A stretch of 64,000 nt of DNA, taken from contig JAZLLH010000068.1 of the NCBI GenBank assembly GCA_045598025.1, forward strand, positions 7,383 through 71,382. Direction: 5' to 3'. How positions within the stretch are numbered: position 1 is the stretch's first letter; each line of letters opens with the position of its first letter. Under the pieces are notes generated by a model that made no database searches, was not told the DNA's origin, and saw only the letters and a program-made list of their open reading frames with translations. A program made the position numbers and the translations under genes. Shown in pieces: positions 8,745-17,691 of this stretch. This stretch comes from UBA1195 sp045598025. GTDB lineage: Bacteria > Bacteroidota > Bacteroidia > Bacteroidales > WCHB1-69.

Positions 8745-10091
8745 ATGGAACAACCATCTGAAAATCCTTCTTTAGGATACAAACTGTTATGGCGGTGGAC
8801 AAAGTACGTCTATACTCATATCTATTACCGCAAAACCCATTATCTGCACAAAGACCGTATTCCGAAGGCAGGCACGCCCATTGTCTGCGTCAGCAACCAC
8901 CAGAATTCCCTCTGCGATTCCCTGGGAAGTCTGTTCGCCTTTGATATGCGTTTTCTGCACCACATCAGCCGGGCAGATGTATTTCGTCAAAAACAGGTTG
9001 CCAAATTTCTGAGAGGTTTGGGCATTATTCCGGTATACCGAATCCGAGACGGTCGCGAAAAAATCAAAGACAACATTGAAATGTTCGATCAGGTGGAACA
9101 ATACGTGGAACACGGAAACACCCTCGTCATCTATCCGGAAGCCACCCACATGGACGGCAACTGGCTGGGTCGCTTCTATCTGTCTTACACGCGCATTGCA
9201 TTTGAAGCTGCGGCCAAATCCGATTTTCAAAAGGATATAGTCATTCTACCCCATGCCCTCTACTACAAAGATTTCAAAAAACTGCAGAGCGAAATGATGG
9301 CCGACTTTTGCGAGCCGTTTTCACTCAAACCCTATTACGAGCGCTATAAGGAGCAGCCTCGACAGACTCAGGAAGAGGTAAACGAAATCATACGGAAAAA
9401 AATAAGGGAAAAAGTACTGGACATACAGGACAAAGAACACTACCAAACCATTATGGATTTCCTGGAATATAGTCAAAATGCCTTTATGCGGGAAAAGGAA
9501 ATTGACAACATACTGCTTCCCGAAGAATTGGCCTATCGGAAAAAACTGAACTCCCTGTTGGAGCAGAAACAGCAAAGCGATTCGGATTTTATCACCGACC
9601 TGTACGCTCACACAGACGAGTACACTCAGGGATTGAAAAAGAACAGAATCAATGAGTATGCACTTTTTCATCCCTTCGGAAAAGGAGACCTTCCGCGTTC
9701 CGGAGCGCTGTACCTGTTATTGTTCCCCTTCTACCTGCTCGGCATGATTCCGCACATTCTCCTTTACAACATTGCCCCATTCGTAGGGAAACGATTGGAA
9801 GACAAACTCATGCAGGCATCTATAGACATCTGCGTATGGACTTTCGGTCTTCCGCTTTTCTATTTGATTTTCTTTCTGCTGATCGGATGCTGCGGCAATT
9901 GGCTGACCGCCCTGCTGTTCGTTCTGCTTGCGCCCAGTTTCGGTAAACTCGCGCTATGGTACCACCGCAATTTCCAACAGGATCTGAAATGCTTCCGCGC
10001 AGGCATTCTCAAACGAAACAAAACAAAGTGGAGCCGATTGGGCGAACTGAGACAGGCCTTAGACCAAGATCTGAAGACACTCGAGGCCTGA
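8745..10091 (+). CDS. PlsC-like 1-acyl-sn-glycerol-3-phosphate acyltransferase family protein
   Basis: A 448 aa predicted membrane acyltransferase. The catalytic block reads SNHQNSLCD, an H-X5-D version of the HX4D motif that I recall from related Bacteroidota proteins. The substrate block YPEATHMDGNW follows about 85 residues later. Hydrophobic segments near residues 325-345 and 365-405 suggest two or three membrane helices in the C-terminal extension, which is longer than in a minimal PlsC. Acyl transfer to a lysophospholipid or related lipid is therefore likely, but the acceptor is unknown. I chose the ATG at 8745; an upstream in-frame TTG lies inside the tRNA terminator tail. Confidence 0.8.
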   Translation: MEQPSENPSLGYKLLWRWTKYVYTHIYYRKTHYLHKDRIPKAGTPIVCVSNHQNSLCDSLGSLFAFDMRFLHHISRADVFRQKQVAKFLRGLGIIPVYRIRDGREKIKDNIEMFDQVEQYVEHGNTLVIYPEATHMDGNWLGRFYLSYTRIAFEAAAKSDFQKDIVILPHALYYKDFKKLQSEMMADFCEPFSLKPYYERYKEQPRQTQEEVNEIIRKKIREKVLDIQDKEHYQTIMDFLEYSQNAFMREKEIDNILLPEELAYRKKLNSLLEQKQQSDSDFITDLYAHTDEYTQGLKKNRINEYALFHPFGKGDLPRSGALYLLLFPFYLLGMIPHILLYNIAPFVGKRLEDKLMQASIDICVWTFGLPLFYLIFFLLIGCCGNWLTALLFVLLAPSFGKLALWYHRNFQQDLKCFRAGILKRNKTKWSRLGELRQALDQDLKTLEA

Positions 10092-10094
10092 GTT

Positions 10095-10907
10095 TTGGAT
10101 ACACTCAGCCACATATTGCTGCGCCATCAGGAACGGGGACTAGAGGTTTTATACCCCTTACTGTCCGAATCTGCCTGTATAGATTCTGCCCAAGCCCTGC
10201 TTTCTGTCCCCAAAGGGAAAGTATTGATTGTCACCGGATTCTTCTGTTTTTGTCAAGGAGAAACAGATGGTCCTTTGGGAAGCCATTTTCTGGCATTGGC
10301 ACTGAAAGAACTGGGCTATCAACCCATCCTTGTTACCGATAAATTCAGCAGCATCTATTTTTCGCAGGAGAATTACCCACTGCTGCTTTATGATTTTGAC
10401 AGCGATGCCAAGGCCATGCTGACCGCAGTGCATCCCACAGCCATGATTGCCATTGAACGCTGTGGACGGGCGCGCGATGCACGCTACTATTCCATGAAAA
10501 AAAAGGACATATCCGATGTAACACCTCCTGCAGATGAATTGTTTCTGCTAAAACCGGACTCCTGCGTCAGCATCGGCATAGGAGACGGAGGAAACGAAAT
10601 CGGCATGGGGAATTACTCGGATTCTTTGGAAAAAAGCGGAAAAATCATTCCTTCCTGCGTGCGCACAGAGCATACCATTGTCGCCACTGTTTCCAATTGG
10701 GGAGCATACGGTCTGATTGCCGCAATGGAAAAAATTTCCGGACACAATTTACTGCCAAGTAACGAAGCGGTGTCAGCTTTTCTGCGGCAAATAGTCCGAC
10801 AGGGAGCTCCAGACGGCATACAAGGCCCTGGACACTGCAGCACAGACGGCTTTGGAATAGAAGTGGATTTTGAAATACTGGAGGCTCTGAGAAAACTTTC
10901 CCTTTAA
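10095..10907 (+). CDS. D-glutamate cyclase-like protein (DUF4392)
   Basis: A 270 aa protein resembling the DUF4392 domain of D-glutamate cyclase, which converts D-glutamate to 5-oxo-D-proline. Visible family features are an early TG block ending in ETDGPLGSHFLALALKELGY, then AIERCGRARD, and the strongly conserved IGIGDGGNEIGMGN near residue 160. D-glutamate is a peptidoglycan building block, so a role in turning over D-Glu is plausible. The best start is a TTG at 10095, three bases after the preceding stop, because no suitable ATG exists near the N-terminal homology. The gene is probably cotranscribed with the acyltransferase. Confidence 0.75.
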   Translation: MDTLSHILLRHQERGLEVLYPLLSESACIDSAQALLSVPKGKVLIVTGFFCFCQGETDGPLGSHFLALALKELGYQPILVTDKFSSIYFSQENYPLLLYDFDSDAKAMLTAVHPTAMIAIERCGRARDARYYSMKKKDISDVTPPADELFLLKPDSCVSIGIGDGGNEIGMGNYSDSLEKSGKIIPSCVRTEHTIVATVSNWGAYGLIAAMEKISGHNLLPSNEAVSAFLRQIVRQGAPDGIQGPGHCSTDGFGIEVDFEILEALRKLSL

Positions 10908-10918
10908 ATCCCTCATAA

Positions 10919-10936
10919 AAACGCCAAACAGCGTTT
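10919..10936. terminator. Weak hairpin between convergent genes
   Basis: AAACGC and GCGTTT form a six-pair stem with a six-base loop, flanked by A on the left and T on the right. It lies between the convergent ends of the cyclase and M64 genes. The T run is short, so this is only a weak bidirectional terminator candidate. Confidence 0.35.
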
Positions 10937-10957
10937 CCCAACGACAAGAAAAGCTCT

Positions 10958-12238
10958 CTACTCTAAGGGTTCACAACAGAAATCAAACATCTGTTGAAAG
11001 GCCTGCTTGCAGACCGGACAAAAATTGTCATATTTGATGTCCTTCATTGTACAATCCTTCCACGGACGGTACAATCCCTGGGCACAATAACCGGCCCCCT
11101 CGTATACACCGAGCGTCTCATTTTTAACTTCTTTGCTGGGTATTTCCGTTCCCGGTTCCAGCATATTCATCCATTTACGTTCAAAATTCACCAAACTGGT
11201 GATGTTGGGTTCCACGGGTTCGGTCCCTTCCGGATAAAAATCCTGAACAGCAACTTCCGAAGTATAATACTCGTCCGCCAGTCCGGCTATTCCGTGACCC
11301 AATTCATGTACACAGACATAATTGAAATACTGATTGTCGGAAACGGTGGAATACCAATTGTAAATACCTCCGCCTCCGTATTTGGACGTATTGCAGAGAA
11401 TCAGCACATGTTCGTAGGGTACCTGAGCGCAGAGAAGATGCAAAGACCATACATCCTCCAGCATCAGATAACGTTCCGTCCCGAACGTATAGAAAGAGGT
11501 ACCGAGAATGGTATTCCGAACGGAATCCGGAGATTTTTCTCTGGATATTCCGGATTGATTTGAATAACAACACAGAGCACGTATATTGAAGCGATGCGCG
11601 TTTTCTTTGAAAGGCGAACAGGACAGAATGGCATCCGCTGCTCTGCGCACATCCTTTTGCAACTTGGCACTGTCCGATACAGCATATCCTTCCGGAACAA
11701 TCAAAAGATCGTACGCATTGGCGACAGGAGCCACAACATGCAAATCCAACACCTGGGCACGCTTGTGCATTTCCCTGGCCATACGTTGCTGAGGGGAATA
11801 TACTTCTTCATGACGGAGTTCATACTCTCTTCCCTGTTGACGGGTATAGAATGCAATCCTCACATCCTGCTTAGGCATCGGGAGCAACACGCATTCCCGA
11901 AACGCCTTGATCTTTGTTTTTCCTTCTTCCGTTGTACGATACTCCGAAAACAAGGTATTGTAGGTATAGGTATACAGGAGTTTTCCGGAAACGGGATCAC
12001 TCATTTCCACTTTCTGACAGCCGTATTCGAACTGGTCTATCAGGGACGTCTTGGATTTGGCCCATTCACCCTGACGGAAAAACGTCAACTGTGCATATTC
12101 GTCACTGGATTTATCTCCTTTGTGCGTATAGCGCACCACAAGGGTCTGCGGCAGAAAATACTCTTCAAAACGTACGGACTGTGCAAACAGACAGAAAGGA
12201 AGCAACAATACGATTAAAAAACAGGCTTTTTTCATCAT
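10958..12238 (-). CDS. M64 family (IgA peptidase-type) metallopeptidase
   Basis: A 426 aa exported zinc peptidase. A signal peptide covers about residues 1-20 (cleavage at LFAQS). The catalytic block HELGHGIAGLADEY gives the HEXXHXXGXXD pattern with three zinc ligands. It is preceded by PEGYAVSD and followed by the WKDCTMKD block and a Cys-containing FCPVCKQAF near the C-terminus, all typical of the M64 family first described for an IgA-cleaving enzyme. The substrate here is not known, and IgA cleavage should not be assumed. Met codons at 12238 and 12235 are both possible starts. It lies 29 bases downstream of the giant exported-protein gene on the same strand. Confidence 0.88.
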   Translation of the reverse strand: MMKKACFLIVLLLPFCLFAQSVRFEEYFLPQTLVVRYTHKGDKSSDEYAQLTFFRQGEWAKSKTSLIDQFEYGCQKVEMSDPVSGKLLYTYTYNTLFSEYRTTEEGKTKIKAFRECVLLPMPKQDVRIAFYTRQQGREYELRHEEVYSPQQRMAREMHKRAQVLDLHVVAPVANAYDLLIVPEGYAVSDSAKLQKDVRRAADAILSCSPFKENAHRFNIRALCCYSNQSGISREKSPDSVRNTILGTSFYTFGTERYLMLEDVWSLHLLCAQVPYEHVLILCNTSKYGGGGIYNWYSTVSDNQYFNYVCVHELGHGIAGLADEYYTSEVAVQDFYPEGTEPVEPNITSLVNFERKWMNMLEPGTEIPSKEVKNETLGVYEGAGYCAQGLYRPWKDCTMKDIKYDNFCPVCKQAFQQMFDFCCEPLE

Positions 12239-12267
12239 GATTCGGTTGTTTTTGAACTTTGTTTTTT

Positions 12268-15200
12268 TTATTCCTCAGCAGATGACTCGGTTTCCCAATT
12301 GTGCAGACGCAGGAATTTCTTCTTCACACCTAACTGCCCTATTGTATAGTGGTATGCAGATTGCCCTTTTTCTGCTGACAATATTTTCTTTTTCGGATCG
12401 GTTTCCTTGACAGCCTTGTTGAAATCAGCATTGGAAGACAGACCTTGCATGGCCGTTCCATAATAACGGAAGAAGAACCATTCATCCCCGATTTCAAAAT
12501 ACATCTGCAGAATACTCTGATTGCTCTTTTTCTGAATTTCTATCAAACCGGGCACGTAACGGTTCAGTTCCTTCTTTCCGCAAACAGCGATACCGATATC
12601 ACCCTTGCTTACGAAAGCCTTGGTTGCCTGATTCCACTCGAATGTCAGATCGGAGAACATAAAGCTGATAGCCAATGCCCTCGGCAAACGACGGAAACTA
12701 TTGTACTGAACCAATTCCGGATAATTTCTTCGGAATTCACTGCTTCCCAACAAAGTCAACAGCGCGTTCTGATAATTGGTATTGTCCACGATATCAATAG
12801 CAGACAGATCAGAGGCATTGGCCATGGTATTGTACATGATTTTCATGCTCTCTTCGTTGAAATAGAAATCCAAAGCCGCGGACAAACTGATGGCGGCCGA
12901 ATCCTGCTGCATATAATGGACGACACTCCCCACCGGAGTAAACGTCATCCGGCCGAATTTGGTTCCGAGGTTCAGTATTCCTTCTCCTCTTGACACACAA
13001 CTGTTTCCGTCCAGCATCATGATGTTTCCTCCGGCCGATTCATCATCCAAGCGTTCGCGTGATGCCACCAGGAAGGCCTCTTTTTCCTTATCGTAAACCA
13101 ACAGGCCCTGTGCACTGACATACTCAGGACTATTGATTGGTTCTTTGGCACGGGCAAAAGCGGTAAATACCTTTCCGGTCTTGGTATTGGAGGCAATGGC
13201 CGCAGATACGCGACGGTTACTCATGTCGTGGGTTGTTGAATCAATAGGAATGGTCACATCCTTCGGATTGATTTCGCCTTTATACTTGATGGCAGAATAC
13301 ATAACGGTGTCACAACCATGAATCGGACTCACACCGCCCTTGAATTCCAGGAATTCGTTTTCGGCATACAGGGTCACCTTGCCATAAAATCCGAAATGGG
13401 GATTCAGGGTAAACGAGGCCTCCCTTGCAATGTTTCCGATACCGCGAGTCAGGCCATTATGTGCAGACCAGACAGAATCCAGATGGATTTCATGCTTTTC
13501 CTCGTTCTCATCCACATAATTATAATCTCCATAGGCATTATACCAGTTCTTGGAAGCAATGTTGGCATGCACATGGAAAATTTCGTGGTACTGAGTCTCC
13601 GTATTGGCCAGAATCTTGGCTTCATCCAAAGGTTCCAGGAAACCTTCCTTCTTGATTTTCACGAGTCCTTTATTGGGGAAAAGTGCGGCATCCGCCACTT
13701 CGATGAAGCGGACTCCCTCTGCCAGAATTTCATAATGACGCATATCATACTCTGCCCGGGTAGTGGTAAACTGCAGTCCTTTCTGATCCGGACGCATGGA
13801 CACCAGTTCGTTCCCCTCCGACTTCATGGCATACAGATCTTTGATTGGTGTGGAAGGAATGTCCACTTCCGCATAGGGATCTTCGTATTTGAAAGCCAGT
13901 TTTTCATCGTTCACCAGCCAGTCGAATTCCTTTGCATAGGTATAAAACTGATTGATGGGCAGTTTCACCTGTTCCCGACCGGTATTGGAAACAAAGTGAC
14001 CATGAGGCACGCTGAAATCAAGATGTGCCTGATGATTGAGTGCTTCTATAAAATACGAGTCCGTGAGAGAATCCTTCAAACGGAACGAAAGAGCATCGCT
14101 CTTCATTTCATGATGCAGGTATTGATAATCGTCACTCTGCATTTCCGCATTACGGTACTTCATCAGCCCACCGGCCCTCACTCCGCGGGAGGAAACCGTC
14201 AGCACTCCATCCAAAGTGGCATCTTCGAAAGCAAGGAAAGGCGCCTTTTCATTTTCCAGACGCATCACATCCTGATACGGAAGCCAGAGTGCATTCGCAT
14301 TCTTTACACTGATGGGCGGATATTCCGTACCTCCGCTTTGGGCAGAAACCACGTAGGTGTCAAAACGGGCTCTCATGGAATCCAAGAAGAACAGCATTTC
14401 TTTTCCTTCGCCATGAGAAACCAGATAATCCACGGAACCGGTGCAACGAAGTCCCCGGTTGCTCAAATCAATTTTTCCAGTAAAATTACCCGTTCCGTTA
14501 TAGGCCGGCAAACCGTCGGATTCCGTTTCATACACGAAGCCAAGGGAGAAGTCCGGACGCACTTTCAAGGATTTGTGCAGTTCCGGGAAAATACCGTCAG
14601 AATAAAGATAACCGTTAAACAGCAGGGAATCCGTACTGTAATCGTCCAAATGGGTAATGGTGAAAGGTTCTACAACAAAATAGAATCGATTCCGGTCGTA
14701 CACCTTATTGTATACATATTCATGATCATAATACACTCTGCCAGGCAGACGGCTTTCAAAATAAGGATACTTCGGCATCGGAAGCGTACCGGATTTGTTG
14801 TTCGGTTCATCCACATACAATACACCGTTAATGTCTTCCACATAGGAACGCACCCGTTTCAAAGGATATTCTCCCCGCATATTGGGTTGCATGGTTTTAT
14901 CCTCCACATAGAACACCATGGAATCGATGACTACGAAGTCAAAATTGAAATGCTCATAGGAAAATTTGCAATTGGTCACCCAGAAATCAAACAGACCGGC
15001 TTCCACCTTTCCGTGGAATAGGAAATCACGGTTTTTCTGCATGGTGATTTTTTTGCCCGTAGGAAAAACGGTCACTATCTGCGTATCACTGACAATAATC
15101 ATGTCCAGACCATAAATGACCAGATCCCTGTTCAGAAAACTCAAAGTCGCATTCGGCTTTCCGCCGGCCACCTGAGAACGGAATTGCAGTATATCATAAT

Positions 15201-16794
15201 CTTTCTTCTTGGTTTCGTTCAGCAGATAATTTCCTAATTTCTGTTTATAGGTAATGATATCCGTCAGCATGTTGTAATCGATGAAACCGCCTTCGGCAAA
15301 ACGGAACAGCAGACTGCGCACATCGTCCCGAGAATAACGGAAATACTCGACGATATCATCCAAGGAACCCTGACGTACATGATTTTGACGAAAGAATTCA
15401 TATAGAGTATACATGGGATTGATTTCTGACATGCCGCGAAATTTGTCCGTTCGACCTGCCTCAAAAAAGTTGGCCGATTCGAATACCGAAGACTGAGCCT
15501 CTACCGTTCCGGGAAGAGAGGTGAAATCAGCCGATTCCGTCGTCATCTGCCAATGGATGGATTCCTCATACATTTCCAACTGGTGGTAGGTGTTGAAAAA
15601 GGGCATGCGCATGGAACCGTCCTTACCTCGAATCAGCCAGAGATCCCGATTTTGGGCCTTGTAACGCAGCTGCACCGCAGAGTGATAGATGGAATCCTCT
15701 TCGCCTACGTACAGGGAGGCAGCACAAAGCGAAGATTCCACATTTTCCTTTTTCAGAAGGAAGGAAGTGGAACGGGCCCAAAGAACCATATTCCCGTTTT
15801 TGTAGAAAATCAGGTTGGCCAGATGATCCGGTGTGCCTTGTCCCAGGAAGCGGTTGCCGCGAACGAATACGCCTCCCAGATAGTCTACATCTTCGTACAG
15901 ATTGTGAATACGGATGTTTTTATCATAAGAAGTGAAACGCGGATAGGTTGCTCCTTCCTCCGTCAATTGGGTATTGATAGCCTTGTCCTCCAGTTTCCCG
16001 AGCTGCGGCTTTTCAAAATAACGGAAATCATAGTACAGCACATTCTCTATTTCAATATTGGGCGCTTTCAGAATGATATTGTAACTCTTGATTTCCACAT
16101 AAATCTCATTGGGCGCCAAACCGGCCCTTATCCAGTCTACGACACCTTCCGCTCCGGCAAATCTCAGCGTAGTCGGATAAAAGCGGCCGTTCGTTTGCCG
16201 GATGATTACACTGTCCTTCCCATTCGAACCCACCAGGTCCAGGTAAGGGAAGCGGATGCTGGGCACACTGTCGCACTCAAATAGGAAATCCATGCTGTTG
16301 CGGGCATACCAGTGCACAGAGGAAGTAAAAGTATTCAGTTCCCTATCTCTCATTACTTTTTCATAACGTCCCATCAAATTGGCAAACTGATTGGCCTCAT
16401 TGGCGACAAAATAGCGTACAGACTTCATAAATCCCTCTTCCTGAGATTTATTCGGCACCATATCCGCCAAAGCCTGACAGGTGTGAATGAAAGCCTTGAA
16501 ATGAGGGAAAGGCTTCATGCGCTTTTTCAGCATCAGGTTGGAAATATCAAGAAAGGACTGCTGCTGCGACTGAGACCATTCCGGCCAATGATCCGAAAAA
16601 TACTGCACCAGCGTATCGGCATCCTTATTGTAGGACTTACTGACCGACCTTAGAAAAGCCGTCATTTCCGCAACCGTACTGTCGGTATTGGAGGAAAATT
16701 TCTTTATGGTGAACGACTGCGCATCCGCCTCCGGCAACCGACACCACCCGAATAGGAGGACGATTCCGCACACTATCCAAATTTTCTTTCTCAT
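12268..16794 (-). CDS. Very large exported protein of unknown function
   Basis: A 1508 aa protein with a clear signal peptide (MRKKIWIVCGIVLLF..., cleavage near ADAQS). The first 300 residues look helical. Most of the rest is strand-rich, with repeated stretches that alternate a turn and a beta strand (for example GTGNFTGKIDLSNRGLRCTG and GVRAGGLMKYRNAEM), recalling the layered beta modules of AsmA/TamB- or OstA-like envelope proteins. I cannot place it in a named family. It has no transmembrane helix after the signal and no T9SS-type C-terminal domain that I can recognise. It lies between an S1-domain protein upstream and the M64 peptidase downstream. Confidence 0.8.
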   Translation of the reverse strand: MRKKIWIVCGIVLLFGWCRLPEADAQSFTIKKFSSNTDSTVAEMTAFLRSVSKSYNKDADTLVQYFSDHWPEWSQSQQQSFLDISNLMLKKRMKPFPHFKAFIHTCQALADMVPNKSQEEGFMKSVRYFVANEANQFANLMGRYEKVMRDRELNTFTSSVHWYARNSMDFLFECDSVPSIRFPYLDLVGSNGKDSVIIRQTNGRFYPTTLRFAGAEGVVDWIRAGLAPNEIYVEIKSYNIILKAPNIEIENVLYYDFRYFEKPQLGKLEDKAINTQLTEEGATYPRFTSYDKNIRIHNLYEDVDYLGGVFVRGNRFLGQGTPDHLANLIFYKNGNMVLWARSTSFLLKKENVESSLCAASLYVGEEDSIYHSAVQLRYKAQNRDLWLIRGKDGSMRMPFFNTYHQLEMYEESIHWQMTTESADFTSLPGTVEAQSSVFESANFFEAGRTDKFRGMSEINPMYTLYEFFRQNHVRQGSLDDIVEYFRYSRDDVRSLLFRFAEGGFIDYNMLTDIITYKQKLGNYLLNETKKKDYDILQFRSQVAGGKPNATLSFLNRDLVIYGLDMIIVSDTQIVTVFPTGKKITMQKNRDFLFHGKVEAGLFDFWVTNCKFSYEHFNFDFVVIDSMVFYVEDKTMQPNMRGEYPLKRVRSYVEDINGVLYVDEPNNKSGTLPMPKYPYFESRLPGRVYYDHEYVYNKVYDRNRFYFVVEPFTITHLDDYSTDSLLFNGYLYSDGIFPELHKSLKVRPDFSLGFVYETESDGLPAYNGTGNFTGKIDLSNRGLRCTGSVDYLVSHGEGKEMLFFLDSMRARFDTYVVSAQSGGTEYPPISVKNANALWLPYQDVMRLENEKAPFLAFEDATLDGVLTVSSRGVRAGGLMKYRNAEMQSDDYQYLHHEMKSDALSFRLKDSLTDSYFIEALNHQAHLDFSVPHGHFVSNTGREQVKLPINQFYTYAKEFDWLVNDEKLAFKYEDPYAEVDIPSTPIKDLYAMKSEGNELVSMRPDQKGLQFTTTRAEYDMRHYEILAEGVRFIEVADAALFPNKGLVKIKKEGFLEPLDEAKILANTETQYHEIFHVHANIASKNWYNAYGDYNYVDENEEKHEIHLDSVWSAHNGLTRGIGNIAREASFTLNPHFGFYGKVTLYAENEFLEFKGGVSPIHGCDTVMYSAIKYKGEINPKDVTIPIDSTTHDMSNRRVSAAIASNTKTGKVFTAFARAKEPINSPEYVSAQGLLVYDKEKEAFLVASRERLDDESAGGNIMMLDGNSCVSRGEGILNLGTKFGRMTFTPVGSVVHYMQQDSAAISLSAALDFYFNEESMKIMYNTMANASDLSAIDIVDNTNYQNALLTLLGSSEFRRNYPELVQYNSFRRLPRALAISFMFSDLTFEWNQATKAFVSKGDIGIAVCGKKELNRYVPGLIEIQKKSNQSILQMYFEIGDEWFFFRYYGTAMQGLSSNADFNKAVKETDPKKKILSAEKGQSAYHYTIGQLGVKKKFLRLHNWETESSAEE

Positions 16795-16818
16795 TTTCTT
16801 GATTTAAAATAATACAAA

Positions 16819-17682
16819 TTATTTACTACCAAAGTTCGTTTTCTTCTTTATCAGTTTCAGACCATCTTCAGTCAAATCTATCCATTGTTTTTTATACAAA
16901 TCTCCTACCGCTTTCTTAAAGGTCTTCTTGCTTACACCGAAAACCTTGTAAATCACATCCGGATCCGTTCGATCCGTATAGGGAACAAATCCGTGATTGC
17001 TGCGGATGTATTCCAAAAGGTAGGCAGAAAAATCGACCACCTTGTTGTATCCGGTCTTGTACAATACGATGTCCAGTTTTCCGTCCGGACGCACCTGATC
17101 GACAAAAGCACGCATTTTGTCACCATAATGCAAATCCGAAAACACTTCATCTGCATACAGCATACCTTTGTATTGCTGATCTACTATTACTTTGAATCCC
17201 AAATCCGTACGTTGATACACTATGATTTGCACACTGTCCTTGGGTCGGTAAATATCGGAACCCTCCGTCCGCAAATGTTCTTCAATCTTCGTGGAGGCCA
17301 CCATGCGTTGCGTCTGAGGATCAACAAAAGCATAGGCTACCACCTTTTCCCCCTCCTGCAAGCGGTGATGCTGCTCTCTATAAGGCACCAGCAAATCCTT
17401 GAGCAATCCGCATTCCAAAAAAGCGCCTACCGGTGTCATCTGTTTCACTCTCAACACAGCAAAGCCTCCAGCCTGGATTAAAGGCTGCTCCGTAGTTGCT
17501 ACCAGCCGGTCTTCCGAATCAGTGTATACGAACACATTCACCTCATCTCCGATTTTCCAGTCTGCCTGCACATATCTGCCAGGAATCAGAATCTCACCGA
17601 AAGGCTCCCCTCCGTCCGCTATCAGACCGAAATCCAATTTACGCGTAATGGTCAGTTTGTTATATCTTCCTATGCGTGTCAT
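16819..17682 (-). CDS. CvfB-like S1 RNA-binding domain protein
   Basis: A 287 aa cytoplasmic protein made of tandem S1-like OB folds and a C-terminal winged-helix-like part. The start MTRIGRYNKLTITRKLDFG, the block GEILIPGRYV, and the second module PVGAFLECGLLKDLLVP match the CvfB/YitL family, which has been linked to RNA binding and post-transcriptional control of virulence genes in Firmicutes. The C-terminal YKVFGVSKKTFKKAVGDLY segment is the usual family end. Its ATG is nine bases after the ABC-F stop, so they are likely cotranscribed. Confidence 0.85.
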   Translation of the reverse strand: MTRIGRYNKLTITRKLDFGLIADGGEPFGEILIPGRYVQADWKIGDEVNVFVYTDSEDRLVATTEQPLIQAGGFAVLRVKQMTPVGAFLECGLLKDLLVPYREQHHRLQEGEKVVAYAFVDPQTQRMVASTKIEEHLRTEGSDIYRPKDSVQIIVYQRTDLGFKVIVDQQYKGMLYADEVFSDLHYGDKMRAFVDQVRPDGKLDIVLYKTGYNKVVDFSAYLLEYIRSNHGFVPYTDRTDPDVIYKVFGVSKKTFKKAVGDLYKKQWIDLTEDGLKLIKKKTNFGSK

Positions 17683-17691
17683 TTTCTGTTA

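Noticed and set aside
13318..15021. 567-codon open frame on the forward strand opposite the 1508-residue gene
   Set aside because: It is a shadow of the large gene. It has no signal or domain, and its composition (high His, Phe, Arg, Ile) is typical of an antisense frame.
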